64,000 bases of DNA from Hyphomicrobiales bacterium (GCA_027489955.1 JAIXYZ010000001.1:223311-287310), one strand, 5' to 3'; counted from the first letter of the stretch, positions 54,124-63,555 are shown. The notes: generated by a model not told the origin, from the letters alone. Numbers and translations are program-made.

Positions 54124-54894
54124 TCAGTCCGTCTGGACCAGGCGCGGGCCGCCGATGCCGGACTTCTCGTTCTCGCCCAGGATGCCGAGGCGGCGGGCGA
54201 CTTCTGTATAGGCCTCGATCAGGCCGCCGAGGTCGCGCCGGAACCGGTCCTTGTCCATCTTGTCGTTGGACTTGATGTCCCACAGGCGGCAGGAATCGGG
54301 GCTGATCTCGTCGGCGACGACGATGCGCATCATGTCGCCTTCCCAGAGGCGCCCGCATTCCATCTTGAAGTCGACCAGGCGGATGCCGACGCCGAGGAAA
54401 AGGCCCGACAGGAAGTCGTTGACGCGGATGGCCAGCGCCATGATGTCGTCGATCTCCTGGGGCGTCGCCCAGCCGAAGGCGGTGATGTGCTCTTCCGACA
54501 CCATCGGGTCGTTGAGCGCGTCGTTCTTGTAGTAGAATTCGATGATCGAGCGCGGGAGCTGCGTGCCTTCCTCCAGGCCGAGCCGCGTCGACAGAGAGCC
54601 CGCGGCCACGTTGCGCACCACGACCTCGAGCGGGATGATCTCCACCTCGCGGATGAGCTGCTCGCGCATGTTCAGGCGGCGGATGAAGTGGGTCGGCACG
54701 CCAATGTCGTTGAGATGCTGGAACACGTATTCGGAGATACGGTTGTTCAGCACGCCCTTGCCATCGATGACGTCGCGCTTCTTCGCGTTGAACGCGGTGG
54801 CGTCGTCCTTGAAATGCTGGATGAGCGTTCCCGGCTCCGGGCCCTCGTAGAGGACCTTCGCCTTGCCTTCGTAGACGCGACGGCGGCGGTTCAT
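54124..54894 (-). CDS. purC: phosphoribosylaminoimidazole-succinocarboxamide synthase
   Basis: PurC (256 residues) ligates aspartate to CAIR in purine synthesis. The start [20 protein letters not shown] and the segments [26 protein letters not shown] and [15 protein letters not shown] are diagnostic. The ATG at 54894 agrees with the family N-terminus; an ATG at 54924 would add ten residues. It is monocistronic here, with a 368-base divergent gap to the ATPase inhibitor gene. Confidence 0.96.
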   Translation of the reverse strand: MNRRRRVYEGKAKVLYEGPEPGTLIQHFKDDATAFNAKKRDVIDGKGVLNNRISEYVFQHLNDIGVPTHFIRRLNMREQLIREVEIIPLEVVVRNVAAGSLSTRLGLEEGTQLPRSIIEFYYKNDALNDPMVSEEHITAFGWATPQEIDDIMALAIRVNDFLSGLFLGVGIRLVDFKMECGRLWEGDMMRIVVADEISPDSCRLWDIKSNDKMDKDRFRRDLGGLIEAYTEVARRLGILGENEKSGIGGPRLVQTD

Positions 54895-55262
54895 CGGCGT
54901 GTACCGTGTCTTGAGAAAATCCATGACAAGCCGGGGCTCCCTGGTGCGGTTCCGCGGCAGGCTGCGGGCGGATCGTCCTGACCTCGCGAGAGGCCGTCCC
55001 ATCCGCTGCAGACCCTCGTGAACCTAGCCGATCCCCCCGGCCCGCACAACGACACGGCCCGCTGCCTTCCGGGGATGTCCCCAGCGCCTGCGGGCCGCAA
55101 CTGCCGCGCCATATGGCCGTTTATGGCCCGCAAAGCAAGCGAAGGGCGGAAATCGCCGCCACCTGTGGCGGCGAAAGGACTGGCGCGGGCGGCCCGCGCT
55201 TTCTATATCGCGGAAGGGCCTTCGATCCCGGCCCGCAACGCGTATCCGGAGAGCCATCGCCG
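54895..55262. other. divergent intergenic region purC / ATPase inhibitor zeta
   Basis: This 368-base gap holds no convincing reading frame. It contains a 9-bp inverted repeat, TCGCCGCCA (55153-55161) and TGGCGGCGA (55166-55174), and a TCTATATC (55202-55209) that could be the -10 of the zeta promoter. No riboswitch (for example guanidine or purine type) was recognised near purC. Confidence 0.5.
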
Positions 55263-55586
55263 ATGACCACGTTCGACCAGCGCAAGGACGGCTTCGAGAA
55301 GAAGTTCGCCCACGACGAGGAGCTGCGCTTCAAGGCCATCGCCCGCCGCAACAAGCTGTTCGGGCTGTGGGCCGCGGAGCGCCTGGGCAAGTCCGGCGAC
55401 GCGGCGGCCGAGTATGCCAAGACGGTCGTGCTCGCCGATTTCGAGGAAGCCGGGGACGACGACGTGCTGCGCAAGGTCCGCAAGGACCTGGAGGACGGCG
55501 GCAAGCCGGCCCAGGACGCCGAGCTCCGCCATGTGATGGACGAGCTGCTCGCCCGCGCCGTCACCGAGATCAAGGCCGGCCAGTGA
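55263..55586 (+). CDS. F1Fo-ATPase inhibitor subunit zeta (DUF1476)
   Basis: This 107-residue protein starts MTTFDQRKDGFEKKFAHDEE and continues as four helices with LRFKAIARRNKLFGLWAA, the DUF1476 signature. In Paracoccus the zeta subunit inserts its N-terminal helix into F1 and blocks ATP hydrolysis. The ATG is at 55263. The stop TGA overlaps the GTG of the aldolase gene (GTGA, 55583-55586). Confidence 0.93.
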   Translation: MTTFDQRKDGFEKKFAHDEELRFKAIARRNKLFGLWAAERLGKSGDAAAEYAKTVVLADFEEAGDDDVLRKVRKDLEDGGKPAQDAELRHVMDELLARAVTEIKAGQ

Positions 55587-56365
55587 CCCAGGCGCCGGCT
55601 CCCATCGCCCGGCTCGCCGGGGCGATCGCCGCGGGGCCGGTCCTGACGGCGTGGTCGTCCTTCCCCACGCCGGTGACGGCCGGCATCCTCGCCCGCGAGG
55701 CCTTTGACGCCGTCACCATCGACATGCAGCACGGGGCGGCGGACTTCGCGTCCGTCGCCGCAGCGATCCCGGCGGTCCATGCCGCGGGCAAGCCCGTGGT
55801 GGTGCGCATCCCCGTCGGCGAGTTCCAGACCGCCTCGCGGGTGCTGGACCTCGGTGCGTCGGGCATCATCGGCCCCATGGTCAATTCGGTCGAGGATGCG
55901 CGCCTGCTCGCGGCGTTCACCCGGTTCCCGCCGGTCGGCGAGCGCAGCTGGGGTCCGTTCGGCGCCCTGCCGGCATCGGGGCTCGACCCGGCCGCCTTTC
56001 TCGCCGCCGCCAACCGCATGACCGTCGTCCTGGCGATGATCGAGACCCGGGCGGCTTTGGCCGCGCTCGACGACATCCTTGCCGTCCCCGGCATCGACGG
56101 GGCGTTCGTCGGCCCGGCCGACCTGTCCATCGCGCTGTCCGACGGCGCCAATGTCGACCCCACGAGGCAGGATGTCGCCGAAGCCATCGGCCATGTGGCC
56201 GCCCGCTGCCGCGCGGCGGGGCGCATCGCCGGCGCGTTCGCGTTTTCCGGCCAGCAGGCAGCCTCGTTCGTGAAGCTCGGCCTGCGTTTCGTGGCGGTGG
56301 AGAACGACACCGCCCACCTGCGGGCCGGCGCCCGCGCCGCCCTCCAGGCCGCCCGCGCGAGCTGA
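55583..56365 (+). CDS. HpcH/HpaI-type aldolase
   Basis: This 260-residue TIM-barrel aldolase has DAVTIDMQHGAADF at the active site, MVNSVEDARLLAAFTRFPP, and the metal-binding segments AMIETRAALAAL and DGAFVGPADLSIAL. HpcH-type enzymes cleave 2-keto-4-hydroxy acids to pyruvate and an aldehyde. The start is GTG at 55583, overlapping the zeta gene's stop. It is not the malyl-CoA lyase type, which is a longer CitE-like protein. The substrate is unknown. Confidence 0.9.
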   Translation: MTQAPAPIARLAGAIAAGPVLTAWSSFPTPVTAGILAREAFDAVTIDMQHGAADFASVAAAIPAVHAAGKPVVVRIPVGEFQTASRVLDLGASGIIGPMVNSVEDARLLAAFTRFPPVGERSWGPFGALPASGLDPAAFLAAANRMTVVLAMIETRAALAALDDILAVPGIDGAFVGPADLSIALSDGANVDPTRQDVAEAIGHVAARCRAAGRIAGAFAFSGQQAASFVKLGLRFVAVENDTAHLRAGARAALQAARAS

Positions 56366-56458
56366 TTCCCGCCGCATCGCTTTCCGCAACGGAACGAATC
56401 GGCCCAGCGCCCGTTTTCCGCTTCGTCTGACCTATGGTCATGCGACAGGGGCGAGCGA

Positions 56459-58294
56459 GTGGCGGACGACACGCAACAGGCCGTGCAGGAGCAGATCCTG
56501 CGGCGCTACTGGGACTTCGTGAAGGGCTTCTGGACGGGGCGCACCCGTCGCCGGGCGTGGCTGCTCATCGGCGCGGTGGCGGCCGCGGTGCTGTTCAATC
56601 TCGGCGTCCAGATCGGCATCAACCGCTGGAACGCCTATTTCTTCAACGCGCTCGAGCAGAAGGATACGGGCGCCGCGTTCAACGCGGTGTTCATCTTCCT
56701 CGGCCTCACCTTCGCCGCGGCGCTGGCCGCCGTCTGCATGGTGCTTGCCCGCATGCGCCTGCAGGTGCGCTGGCGCGAATGGCTGACCGCGCAGCTCTCG
56801 CAGCAATGGCTGGCCGAGCAGCGCTTCTACCGCCTGAACATCGCCGCGCCGGAGATCGACGCCCCGGAATACCGGATGGCGGAGGACAGCCGCATCGCCA
56901 CCGAGCCGATCGTCGATTTCATCATCGGACTGTCCAATGCCGGGCTCATGGCGGCGGCCTTCATCGGCGTGCTGTGGTCCGTCGGCGGCTCCATCAGCGT
57001 CGGCGGGTTCACGATCCCCGGCTACATGGTGCTGGGCTCGGTCGCCTATGCGCTCATCGCCTCCTTCAGCATGGCGCGGGTCGGCCGCCCGCTCATCGAC
57101 AAGGTCGAGACCAAGAACGCCTCCGAGGCGCATCTGCGGTTCGAGCTGTCGCGCATCCGCGAGAACGCCGAGTCCATCGCGCTGATCGGCGGCGAGGACG
57201 ACGAGCGCGCCTCCATCCGCCGCACGCTGCGGCGCCTGGTGACCCATTGGATGGAGGTCATCCGCCAGCAGGCCCGGATGACCTGGCTCATCAATGCGAA
57301 CGGCACGCTGGCGCCCGTGGTGCCGCTGCTGCTCGGCGCGCCGAAATACCTCTCGGGCGAGCTCACGCTGGGCGCGCTGATGCAATGCGCCGCCGCCTTC
57401 GTCCAGGTGCAATACGCGCTCAACTGGCTGGTGGAGAACTACATCCGCATCGCCGAGTGGATGGCCTCGGTAGCGCGCATCGTCGGCCTGTGGGGCGCTT
57501 TCGACGATCTCGATGCCTCGCTCGGCGAGACCAAGGACGAGCGCATCATGATCGACAAGAGCCCCGACGAGGCGATCCACCTGAGCGGGCTGTCGGTCGC
57601 CCAGCATAACGGGCGGGTCGTGATCGCCGATGCCGACGCCACGATCGAGCCGGGGGAGAAGGTGATCCTCACCGGCGAATCGGGCACCGGCAAGAGCACG
57701 CTCATCCGCGCCATTGCCGGGCTGTGGCCCTGGGGGCAGGGCAGGGTGCTTCTGCCGGAAGGCCGCACGCTCGCGTTCCTGCCGCAGCGTCCCTACATCC
57801 CGCTGGGTTCGCTGAAGGACGCGATCCTCTATCCCGACCAGTCGCGCAAGACGTCGGACGCGGATATCCGCAAGGCCCTCAAGCGCGTCGGCCTCGGGCA
57901 TCTGGCGGACCGCGTCGGCGAGGACGAGCGGTGGGACAAGGTCCTGTCCGGCGGCGAGCAGCAGCGGCTCGCCTTCGCACGGCTGATCGTGGGGCGGCCC
58001 GATATCGTCATCATGGACGAGGCGACCTCGGCGCTGGACGAGGCCAGCCAGGAAAACCTGATGGAGCTCCTGATCGGCGAGCTGCCCGATTCCACGCTGA
58101 TCTCGATCGCGCATAGGCCCAGCCTGGAGCGCTACCACGAACGCAAGCTGATGCTCACGCGCGAGCCCAGCGAGGTGCGCCGGCCCTCGCGAACCGGCAA
58201 GGGCAAGGGCGCCAAGCTCCTGTCCAAGATCCTGCGCCGCTCGCTGCGCCCGCGGCCGTCGCCCGATCCCAGCGCGGACCTGCCTCCGGCCTGA
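56459..58294 (+). CDS. ABC transporter with fused ATPase, SbmA/BacA-like membrane domain
   Basis: This 611-residue protein starts at GTG (56459). Its membrane half (about 30-345) has SbmA/BacA-type features (RYWDFVKGFW, INRWNAYFFNALE), and an ATPase domain follows with Walker A GESGTGKST (about 405-413), signature LSGGEQQR and Walker [13 protein letters not shown]. BacA relatives with their own ATPase (BclA/ExsE/YddA groups) transport peptides or very-long-chain fatty acids. The substrate is not determined here. Confidence 0.9.
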   Translation: MADDTQQAVQEQILRRYWDFVKGFWTGRTRRRAWLLIGAVAAAVLFNLGVQIGINRWNAYFFNALEQKDTGAAFNAVFIFLGLTFAAALAAVCMVLARMRLQVRWREWLTAQLSQQWLAEQRFYRLNIAAPEIDAPEYRMAEDSRIATEPIVDFIIGLSNAGLMAAAFIGVLWSVGGSISVGGFTIPGYMVLGSVAYALIASFSMARVGRPLIDKVETKNASEAHLRFELSRIRENAESIALIGGEDDERASIRRTLRRLVTHWMEVIRQQARMTWLINANGTLAPVVPLLLGAPKYLSGELTLGALMQCAAAFVQVQYALNWLVENYIRIAEWMASVARIVGLWGAFDDLDASLGETKDERIMIDKSPDEAIHLSGLSVAQHNGRVVIADADATIEPGEKVILTGESGTGKSTLIRAIAGLWPWGQGRVLLPEGRTLAFLPQRPYIPLGSLKDAILYPDQSRKTSDADIRKALKRVGLGHLADRVGEDERWDKVLSGGEQQRLAFARLIVGRPDIVIMDEATSALDEASQENLMELLIGELPDSTLISIAHRPSLERYHERKLMLTREPSEVRRPSRTGKGKGAKLLSKILRRSLRPRPSPDPSADLPPA

Positions 58295-58301
58295 GGCGGG
58301 T

Positions 58302-58943
58302 TCAGACCGGCGCGCCGGTCCTCGCCTTCTGCTGGCCGTAATAGGCCCAGAGCACCTTGGCGGCGGCGCCGCGCCACGGCCGCCAGCGCTCTGCCAGCCC
58401 GGTCAGCGCCTTGGCGTCGGGGCGGACCTCCAGCCCGTAGGCCATGCGCGCGCCCTCCTGCAAGGCAAGGTCGCCGGCGGCGAAGGCATCCGGATGGCCG
58501 AGGCAGAAGAGTAGATAGATGTCTGCCGTCCACGGGCCGATTCCCTTGACGCGCACGAGCCGGGCATGGGCCTCGTCGGCGGGCATGGCATGAAGCTCGT
58601 CGATGGGCAGGTCGCCGCCGGCGACCGCTTCGCAAACGGCCCGTAGCGTGCGGATCTTGGGCGCCGACAGGCCGCAGGCGCGCAGGTCCGCCTCCGGCGC
58701 CCGGGCGATGGCGGCGGCGTCCGCCGTGTCGAAGCGTTCGGCGAAGCGGTTCCAGATCGCCCGCGCGCTTGCCACCGACAATTGCTGGCTCACGATGATG
58801 GAGGCGAGGCCATCCAGGCCCGCCTCGCGCTTGCGCAGGGGCGGGCGGGCGCCTTCGTCCAGCATCCGCGCCATGACCGGATCGGCGGCCGCCAGGGCCC
58901 GCAGCGCCTCATCCAGCACCGCTTCGCTGTCGAGGATGCGCAT
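58302..58943 (-). CDS. DNA-3-methyladenine glycosylase II (AlkA-like)
   Basis: This 213-residue HhH-GPD protein has the helix-hairpin-helix segment LVRVKGIGPWTADIYLLF and catalytic Asp158 in AFAAGDLALQ, as in AlkA. It lacks the N-terminal domain of E. coli AlkA, as do many alphaproteobacterial homologues. It excises alkylated bases. It is divergent from gluQRS (30 bases) and convergent with the ABC transporter. Confidence 0.92.
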   Translation of the reverse strand: MRILDSEAVLDEALRALAAADPVMARMLDEGARPPLRKREAGLDGLASIIVSQQLSVASARAIWNRFAERFDTADAAAIARAPEADLRACGLSAPKIRTLRAVCEAVAGGDLPIDELHAMPADEAHARLVRVKGIGPWTADIYLLFCLGHPDAFAAGDLALQEGARMAYGLEVRPDAKALTGLAERWRPWRGAAAKVLWAYYGQQKARTGAPV

Positions 58944-58973
58944 CGGCCGGTTGCTCCGCTAAAGTGCCGGCCC

Positions 58974-59903
58974 ATGTCAGGCCCGTCGATTCCTCCTCCG
59001 ATCATGCCCGACTTCGCCGCGGGCGGCACACCCGTTTTCCGGTTCGCACCGAGCCCGAACGGCCTGCTCCATGCCGGCCATGCCTATTCCGCCCTCCTGA
59101 ACGCCGAGATGGCGCGGCGTGCGTCCGGGCGGTTCTTGGTGCGGATCGAGGATATCGACACGGTGCGGTGCGTCCCCGACCTGGTGGCCGCGTGCCTCAC
59201 CGATCTGGCCTGGCTGGGCTTGGACTGGGAGCGGCCGGAGCGTCGCCAGTCGCGGCATTTCGGCGATTACGACCGGGCGCTCAAGGTCCTGGCGCGGCGG
59301 GGCCTTCTCTATCCCTGCTTCTGCTCGCGCCGGGAGGTAGCGGAAGCGGTGGCGGAGCGGGAAGCCCATTTGGGCAGCCCCTGGCCGCGCGATCCCGAAG
59401 GGGCGCATCTTTACCCCCAGACCTGCCGGAGCCGCCCCCCGGAGGAGGCCGAAGCCCTGCGCAGCGCGGGGGCGCCCTATGCCCTGCGGCTGGACATGCG
59501 GGCGGCCCTGACGGAGGCGGGGCCGGAGCCGCTCACTTACTTTCGGGTCGACCGCGAGGGACAGGACGACGGCCGGGTCGCCTGCGACCCGGCGCGCTGG
59601 GGCGACGTGGTGCTGGCGCGGCGCGACGTGCCCACGAGCTATCATCTGGCGGTGGTGGTGGACGATGCCATCCAGGGCGTCACGCACGTGGTGCGCGGCC
59701 GCGACCTGGAGGCGGCGACCGATATCCACGTGCTGCTGCAGCGGCTGCTGCGCCTGCCGACGCCGCTCTATCACCACCACGCCCTGCAGACGGATTCCGG
59801 CGGCCAGAAGCTCGCCAAGAGCCGGGGCTCGGCCTCGCTGGCCGACCTGCGGGAAGCCGGGCTCACTGCCGCCGAAATCCGCGCCCGGCTCGGATTTTCC
59901 TGA
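58974..59903 (+). CDS. gluQRS: glutamyl-Q tRNA(Asp) synthetase
   Basis: This 309-residue protein is a truncated class I glutamyl-tRNA synthetase: HAGH in RFAPSPNGLLHAGHAYSALL, KMSKS-like KLAKSRG near the end, and no anticodon-binding domain. Its cysteines (PCFCSRR and QTCRS) form the zinc site. It attaches glutamate to queuosine 34 of tRNA-Asp. The ATG is at 58974, with an alternative at 59004. Confidence 0.93.
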   Translation: MSGPSIPPPIMPDFAAGGTPVFRFAPSPNGLLHAGHAYSALLNAEMARRASGRFLVRIEDIDTVRCVPDLVAACLTDLAWLGLDWERPERRQSRHFGDYDRALKVLARRGLLYPCFCSRREVAEAVAEREAHLGSPWPRDPEGAHLYPQTCRSRPPEEAEALRSAGAPYALRLDMRAALTEAGPEPLTYFRVDREGQDDGRVACDPARWGDVVLARRDVPTSYHLAVVVDDAIQGVTHVVRGRDLEAATDIHVLLQRLLRLPTPLYHHHALQTDSGGQKLAKSRGSASLADLREAGLTAAEIRARLGFS

Positions 59904-59911
59904 CGCCGGGG

Positions 59912-60832
59912 TCAGCGGACGCCGAGCATCCAGAGCCAGAAGACGGTGGAGGGGACGGCGAGCGCCGTGGACAGGGCGATGGAGCTGGACGCCAGCGACA
60001 CGCCCTGCCGGTAGCGCTCCGCGAACAGGTAGGCGTTGATCCCGCAGGGCGAGGCGGCGAACAGAACGGCGACGCCCGCCCAGGCGGGAGGCATGGCGAA
60101 GACCCGCGTCGCCAGCAGGAAGACGATCAGCGGGTGGGCGACGAGCTTGAGGCCGGAGACGATGAGCGGCAGGCGCCAGCCCGCCTCCAGCCCGTAGCGG
60201 CGCAATGCGATGCCCATGGCGACGAGCGCGCAGGGGATGGCGGCGTTGGCGATGGTTTCGACGATGGACCAGGCCGGGGCAGGGATCATGCCCGCCGGCA
60301 CGAGCCGCACGAGCGAGCCGAGCAGCACGCCCAGGATGATCGGGTGGGTGAGCAGCCGCCTGAGGATGAGGACCGGGGACGCGCCGCGCCCCTCCGCGAG
60401 GACCGTCGCCACCGTCATCATGATGGGCAGGTGGATGGCGAGCAGGAGGAAGAGCGGGACCGCGCCGGCATCGCCATAGGCCTGCAGGATCATGGGCACG
60501 CCCACGAACACCGTGTTGGACTGGCCGGCAGAGAACCCGGCGACGACCGTCTCGGTCGGCGTGGCGTTGAACAGCCTGGCGGAAACCGCCATGGCGGCGA
60601 GCCACACGATGGCGACGCCGCCGAAATAGGCGATCCAGTAGCCCCAGGGCTGGACCGCCGGCATGTCCGCGCGCGCGAGGGTCTTGAAGATGAGGCAGGG
60701 AACGGCGAGCGTGAACACGAAGTCCGACAGGCCATCGCCCGTGCGGTCGGACAGGATGCCGGAAAACCGCGACAGGTAGCCGACCAGGATCAGCCCGAAG
60801 ACCGGGAGGACGATGAGGAGCAGGGCTCCCAC
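59912..60832 (-). CDS. AEC (auxin efflux carrier) family transporter
   Basis: This 306-residue protein has about ten membrane helices, opening with LLLIVLPVFGLILVGYLS and with the AEC pattern SAGQSNTVFVGVPMIL in the middle. Family members move organic acids or auxin-like compounds, and bacterial substrates are often malonate or malate. The start is GTG at 60832, one base after the M23 peptidase stop (TGACGTG), so it may be co-translated. Confidence 0.9.
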   Translation of the reverse strand: MGALLLIVLPVFGLILVGYLSRFSGILSDRTGDGLSDFVFTLAVPCLIFKTLARADMPAVQPWGYWIAYFGGVAIVWLAAMAVSARLFNATPTETVVAGFSAGQSNTVFVGVPMILQAYGDAGAVPLFLLLAIHLPIMMTVATVLAEGRGASPVLILRRLLTHPIILGVLLGSLVRLVPAGMIPAPAWSIVETIANAAIPCALVAMGIALRRYGLEAGWRLPLIVSGLKLVAHPLIVFLLATRVFAMPPAWAGVAVLFAASPCGINAYLFAERYRQGVSLASSSIALSTALAVPSTVFWLWMLGVR

Positions 60833-60833
60833 G

Positions 60834-62870
60834 TCAGGAGCCGTCGCGCTGCGCGAAGCGGGCTGCGGTCGTCGACTTGAGGATCAGGTTGTCGGCCTGC
60901 TCGCGCTGGCGGCGGAATTCGACCAGCGCCCGGCCGTCCAGCTCGCGGCTGCGCGGCACCTTGATCTTGAGCGGGTTCACGAAGCGGTTGTTGACCAGCA
61001 CCTCGTAATGCAGGTGCGGGCCGGTCGACAGGCCGGAATTGCCCACATAGCCGATGACCTGCCCTTGCCGCACCTTGCTGCCCGGGGCGACGCCCTTGGC
61101 GAAGGCGGACTGGTGGGAATAGGCGGTGACGTAGCCGTTGGGGTGCTGGATCTCGGTGCGCCGGCCATAGCCGGAATCCCACTCGGCCTTGATGACCGTG
61201 CCGTTGCCGGCGGCCAGGATCGGCGTGCCGATCTTGTTGGCCCAGTCGATGCCGGTATGCATCTTCGAATAGCCGAGAACGGGATGGCGCCGCATGCCGA
61301 AGGTGGAGCGCAGCTCGCCGTCGGCGATGGGCTTGCGCAGCAGGAACTTCTTCAGCGAGCGGCCGTCCTCGTCGAAATAATCGACCGAACCGTCCTCGGG
61401 CGCGACGAACCGGTAGACCTTGCGGGTCTCGCCGCCCACCGAGAGAGACGCGTAGAGGATCTCGATGCGGCCGCTGTTCTCCTCGTCGTCGGCGAAGAAC
61501 ACCTCGAACGTGTCGCCCACCGAGACGCGGCGCTGGAAATCGACGTCATAGGAGAAGACGCGGATCAGCTCCTCGATCGCCGCCCGCGGCAGCTCGTAGC
61601 GAAGGCCGGTCTCGTAGATGCTCTCATAGAGCCGGGCGCCGCTGCCGCCCTGGCCGTCCTCGTCCTCGCCGGACAATTCGGCATCCTGCTGCTCGGGTGC
61701 CACTTCCGGCACCGCGACGGGCACGAAGATCCCGGCGTCGGACATGGCGGCGATCGCCTCGATGCCCTTCTCGCCGTAGAGCATGACGCGGGCGACCTGG
61801 CGCGAGAGCGGCTGCGCCCCCGGCACGGTGAGGACGCGCACGCCCTGGCCCTCGGGGAGGGCATTGACCTTGGCGCGGCCGCCCAGCGCGGCGACGATGG
61901 CGCCGATCTCGGCCGGCGTCGCCCCTTGCGCCTTCAGCAGCGTGTCGAGCGTCTCGCCCTTGCGCAGCGGGACGACCAGTTCCTCGGGCGCCACCTCGCG
62001 CACGCTCGGCTCTGGCTTGGGCACGAGCGTAACGTTTTCCGGCACGACCCTGACCTCGATGGCCGAGAAGGAGGTGTCGATCGGCCCGGCATAGCCGAGC
62101 GCGGCGCCGACGGGTTCGGGCGAGCGGACGGAGCGCGACAGAAGCAGTTGCGGCGGGATCGGCAGCGCCGCGCCGCGGGAGCCGGAAGCGGCGTTCTGCC
62201 TTTCCTCCTCCAGGCGGGCCGCGATCTCCTCGTCGGTCGGGGCCGCGGCATCGGGCGCGGTGTCGATCAGCGACAGGTCGCGCTTGACGACGGACACTTC
62301 CGGATCGGTGACATCGGCGGGCACTTCGGCATAGCGGTCCGGCGCGTTGCCGTCCTCGGCGAACAGACGCAGCGGATTGAACGGCGGGATGTCCGAGGCA
62401 TAGGTGCCGGTGGTCAGCGAGAGGTTGGCCGCGATGCGCACGAAGGGGCGAACCTTGATGACCTCGCGATCCGCGACCCGGATCGTCATCGGCGAGCGGA
62501 AGGTCTGGCGGGCGACGGCGGTGGTCTGCGTCTGGACGAGCTTGTCGGCCTTGCGGGCGCCGGCGCGGACGACGGGGCCGGTGCGCGCCTGGGGTGCGGC
62601 GGCCTCGGGCCGCTCGGCGACGATGCCGTCCCCTTCCACCGAGATATGGATGGCGGCGCCGATGAGAAGGGCGCCGCTGAGACCGGTGAGCACGCTGCCG
62701 GCGAGCCAGCGCAGGCTGACGGCGCGGCGGTCGATCTCGCCGGCCGACTGGCCGGAAGGCGAGAGGGGCGGCTCGTGCCCGAGATCCAGATGGGCCGACG
62801 CGCCGTGGCCGCGCTCCACGCGCGCCTCCGCCGGCTCGGCCAACGTCCTGGCTGGATCCTGTTCCGTCAT
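60834..62870 (-). CDS. M23 family metallopeptidase with N-terminal membrane anchor
   Basis: This 678-residue protein has one membrane helix (about 55-76), a large periplasmic region (about 80-480) with a LysM-like EELVVPLRKGETLDTLL segment, and a C-terminal LytM/M23 domain: HPVLGYSKMHTGID (His538 in HXGXD) and HLHYEV near 617. Such enzymes cleave peptidoglycan cross-bridges. In Hyphomicrobiales, related anchored M23 proteins (RgsM, for example) take part in polar growth, but whether this is that orthologue is unproven. The ATG is at 62870. Confidence 0.91.
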   Translation of the reverse strand: MTEQDPARTLAEPAEARVERGHGASAHLDLGHEPPLSPSGQSAGEIDRRAVSLRWLAGSVLTGLSGALLIGAAIHISVEGDGIVAERPEAAAPQARTGPVVRAGARKADKLVQTQTTAVARQTFRSPMTIRVADREVIKVRPFVRIAANLSLTTGTYASDIPPFNPLRLFAEDGNAPDRYAEVPADVTDPEVSVVKRDLSLIDTAPDAAAPTDEEIAARLEEERQNAASGSRGAALPIPPQLLLSRSVRSPEPVGAALGYAGPIDTSFSAIEVRVVPENVTLVPKPEPSVREVAPEELVVPLRKGETLDTLLKAQGATPAEIGAIVAALGGRAKVNALPEGQGVRVLTVPGAQPLSRQVARVMLYGEKGIEAIAAMSDAGIFVPVAVPEVAPEQQDAELSGEDEDGQGGSGARLYESIYETGLRYELPRAAIEELIRVFSYDVDFQRRVSVGDTFEVFFADDEENSGRIEILYASLSVGGETRKVYRFVAPEDGSVDYFDEDGRSLKKFLLRKPIADGELRSTFGMRRHPVLGYSKMHTGIDWANKIGTPILAAGNGTVIKAEWDSGYGRRTEIQHPNGYVTAYSHQSAFAKGVAPGSKVRQGQVIGYVGNSGLSTGPHLHYEVLVNNRFVNPLKIKVPRSRELDGRALVEFRRQREQADNLILKSTTAARFAQRDGS

Positions 62871-63214
62871 CTCGCCCAAAGTTTCGAAACCCCGCCTGGA
62901 CAGGCCGGGGGCCGGCGGGGCGCAAGATGCCCGCCAAAGCCCCATAAATCAACGAGAGAGACCGCCCGCCCACGCGTATGCGAGCGCGAGGGTCCCGGAC
63001 GCGTCCTTAAGCTCCGTCCGTGAAGAGGACGGGATGCAGGTTGCGGTCCCGCCGGACGGGAAGTCCCTTCCGGCCCATCCCTCACGCCATGGATTCGTGG
63101 CGCAAACGAGGCCGGAGCGGCGGGAAAGCGCTTCCGGAACCGTCATTTCTCCTGTCATTACAGGGGGTTGAAGGAAGGTCCGAAGTCTGTGCGAACTTTT
63201 TTTGAAGATTGGTG
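62871..63214. other. intergenic region between M23 peptidase and rRNA operon
   Basis: This 344-base divergent gap holds the upstream region of the leftward M23 gene and, at its right end, the AT-rich stretch (AACTTTTTTTGAAGA, about 63194-63208) just before the rRNA promoter, which could act as an UP element. No convincing reading frame or RNA gene was seen. Confidence 0.6.
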
Positions 63215-63244
63215 TTGACACCCGAACGGGCCTCCCCCTATAAA
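63215..63244 (+). promoter_or_regulatory. rRNA operon promoter
   Basis: A perfect TTGACA (63215-63220) and a near-perfect TATAAA (63239-63244) are 18 bases apart, with an A/T-rich possible UP element just upstream. It points at the 16S gene. The start would be near 63251, giving a leader of about 300 bases, and it is the strongest promoter in the window. Confidence 0.9.
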
Positions 63245-63372
63245 CCGCCCATCGACGCCGCCGCTGACGCGAGACGGCGCCCATCGCTTCCTCTGTAAGC
63301 CGGGCCGCGCTGCCCGACCTCGGTCGGGAACAGTCGCTCGTTTGCGGGTGAAGCGATTGCATCGAAAGATGC

Positions 63373-63384
63373 CGCTCTTTGACA
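63373..63384 (+). promoter_or_regulatory. boxA-like antitermination element in rRNA leader
   Basis: CGCTCTTTGACA resembles the boxA antitermination element (E. coli TGCTCTTTAACA), which loads NusB/NusE to prevent Rho termination of rRNA. It lies about 120 bases after the likely start. Downstream, the leader also has a hairpin, GGCTGCCC (63426-63433) with GGGCAGCC (63436-63443), and CGAAGT/ACTTCG flanks. Confidence 0.65.
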
Positions 63385-63555
63385 ATTGAAGACGAAAGAG
63401 AAACGTAGGCGGCGAAGTCCTTGCGGGCTGCCCTCGGGCAGCCAAAGTGAGAACTTCGGTGGTACTACGTTTTGGAGCTCACATGACCGGCGCAAGTCGG
63501 TCGATGTGAAGTCTCCGTCAATTACGTAGTGACTGGCCGAGATCAAATCTCATCC

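Noticed and set aside
55583..56365. Malyl-CoA/citramalyl-CoA lyase of the ethylmalonyl-CoA pathway
   Set aside because: Length (260) and motifs fit the HpcH/HpaI group, not the longer CitE-like lyases.
60813..63023. Long open frame opposite the M23 peptidase (and similar long antisense frames at 2690-4423 and 22901-25153)
   Set aside because: In GC-rich DNA, antisense frames stay open by chance. Their products are Arg/Gly/Asp/His-rich without family similarity, while the opposite strand encodes clear proteins.
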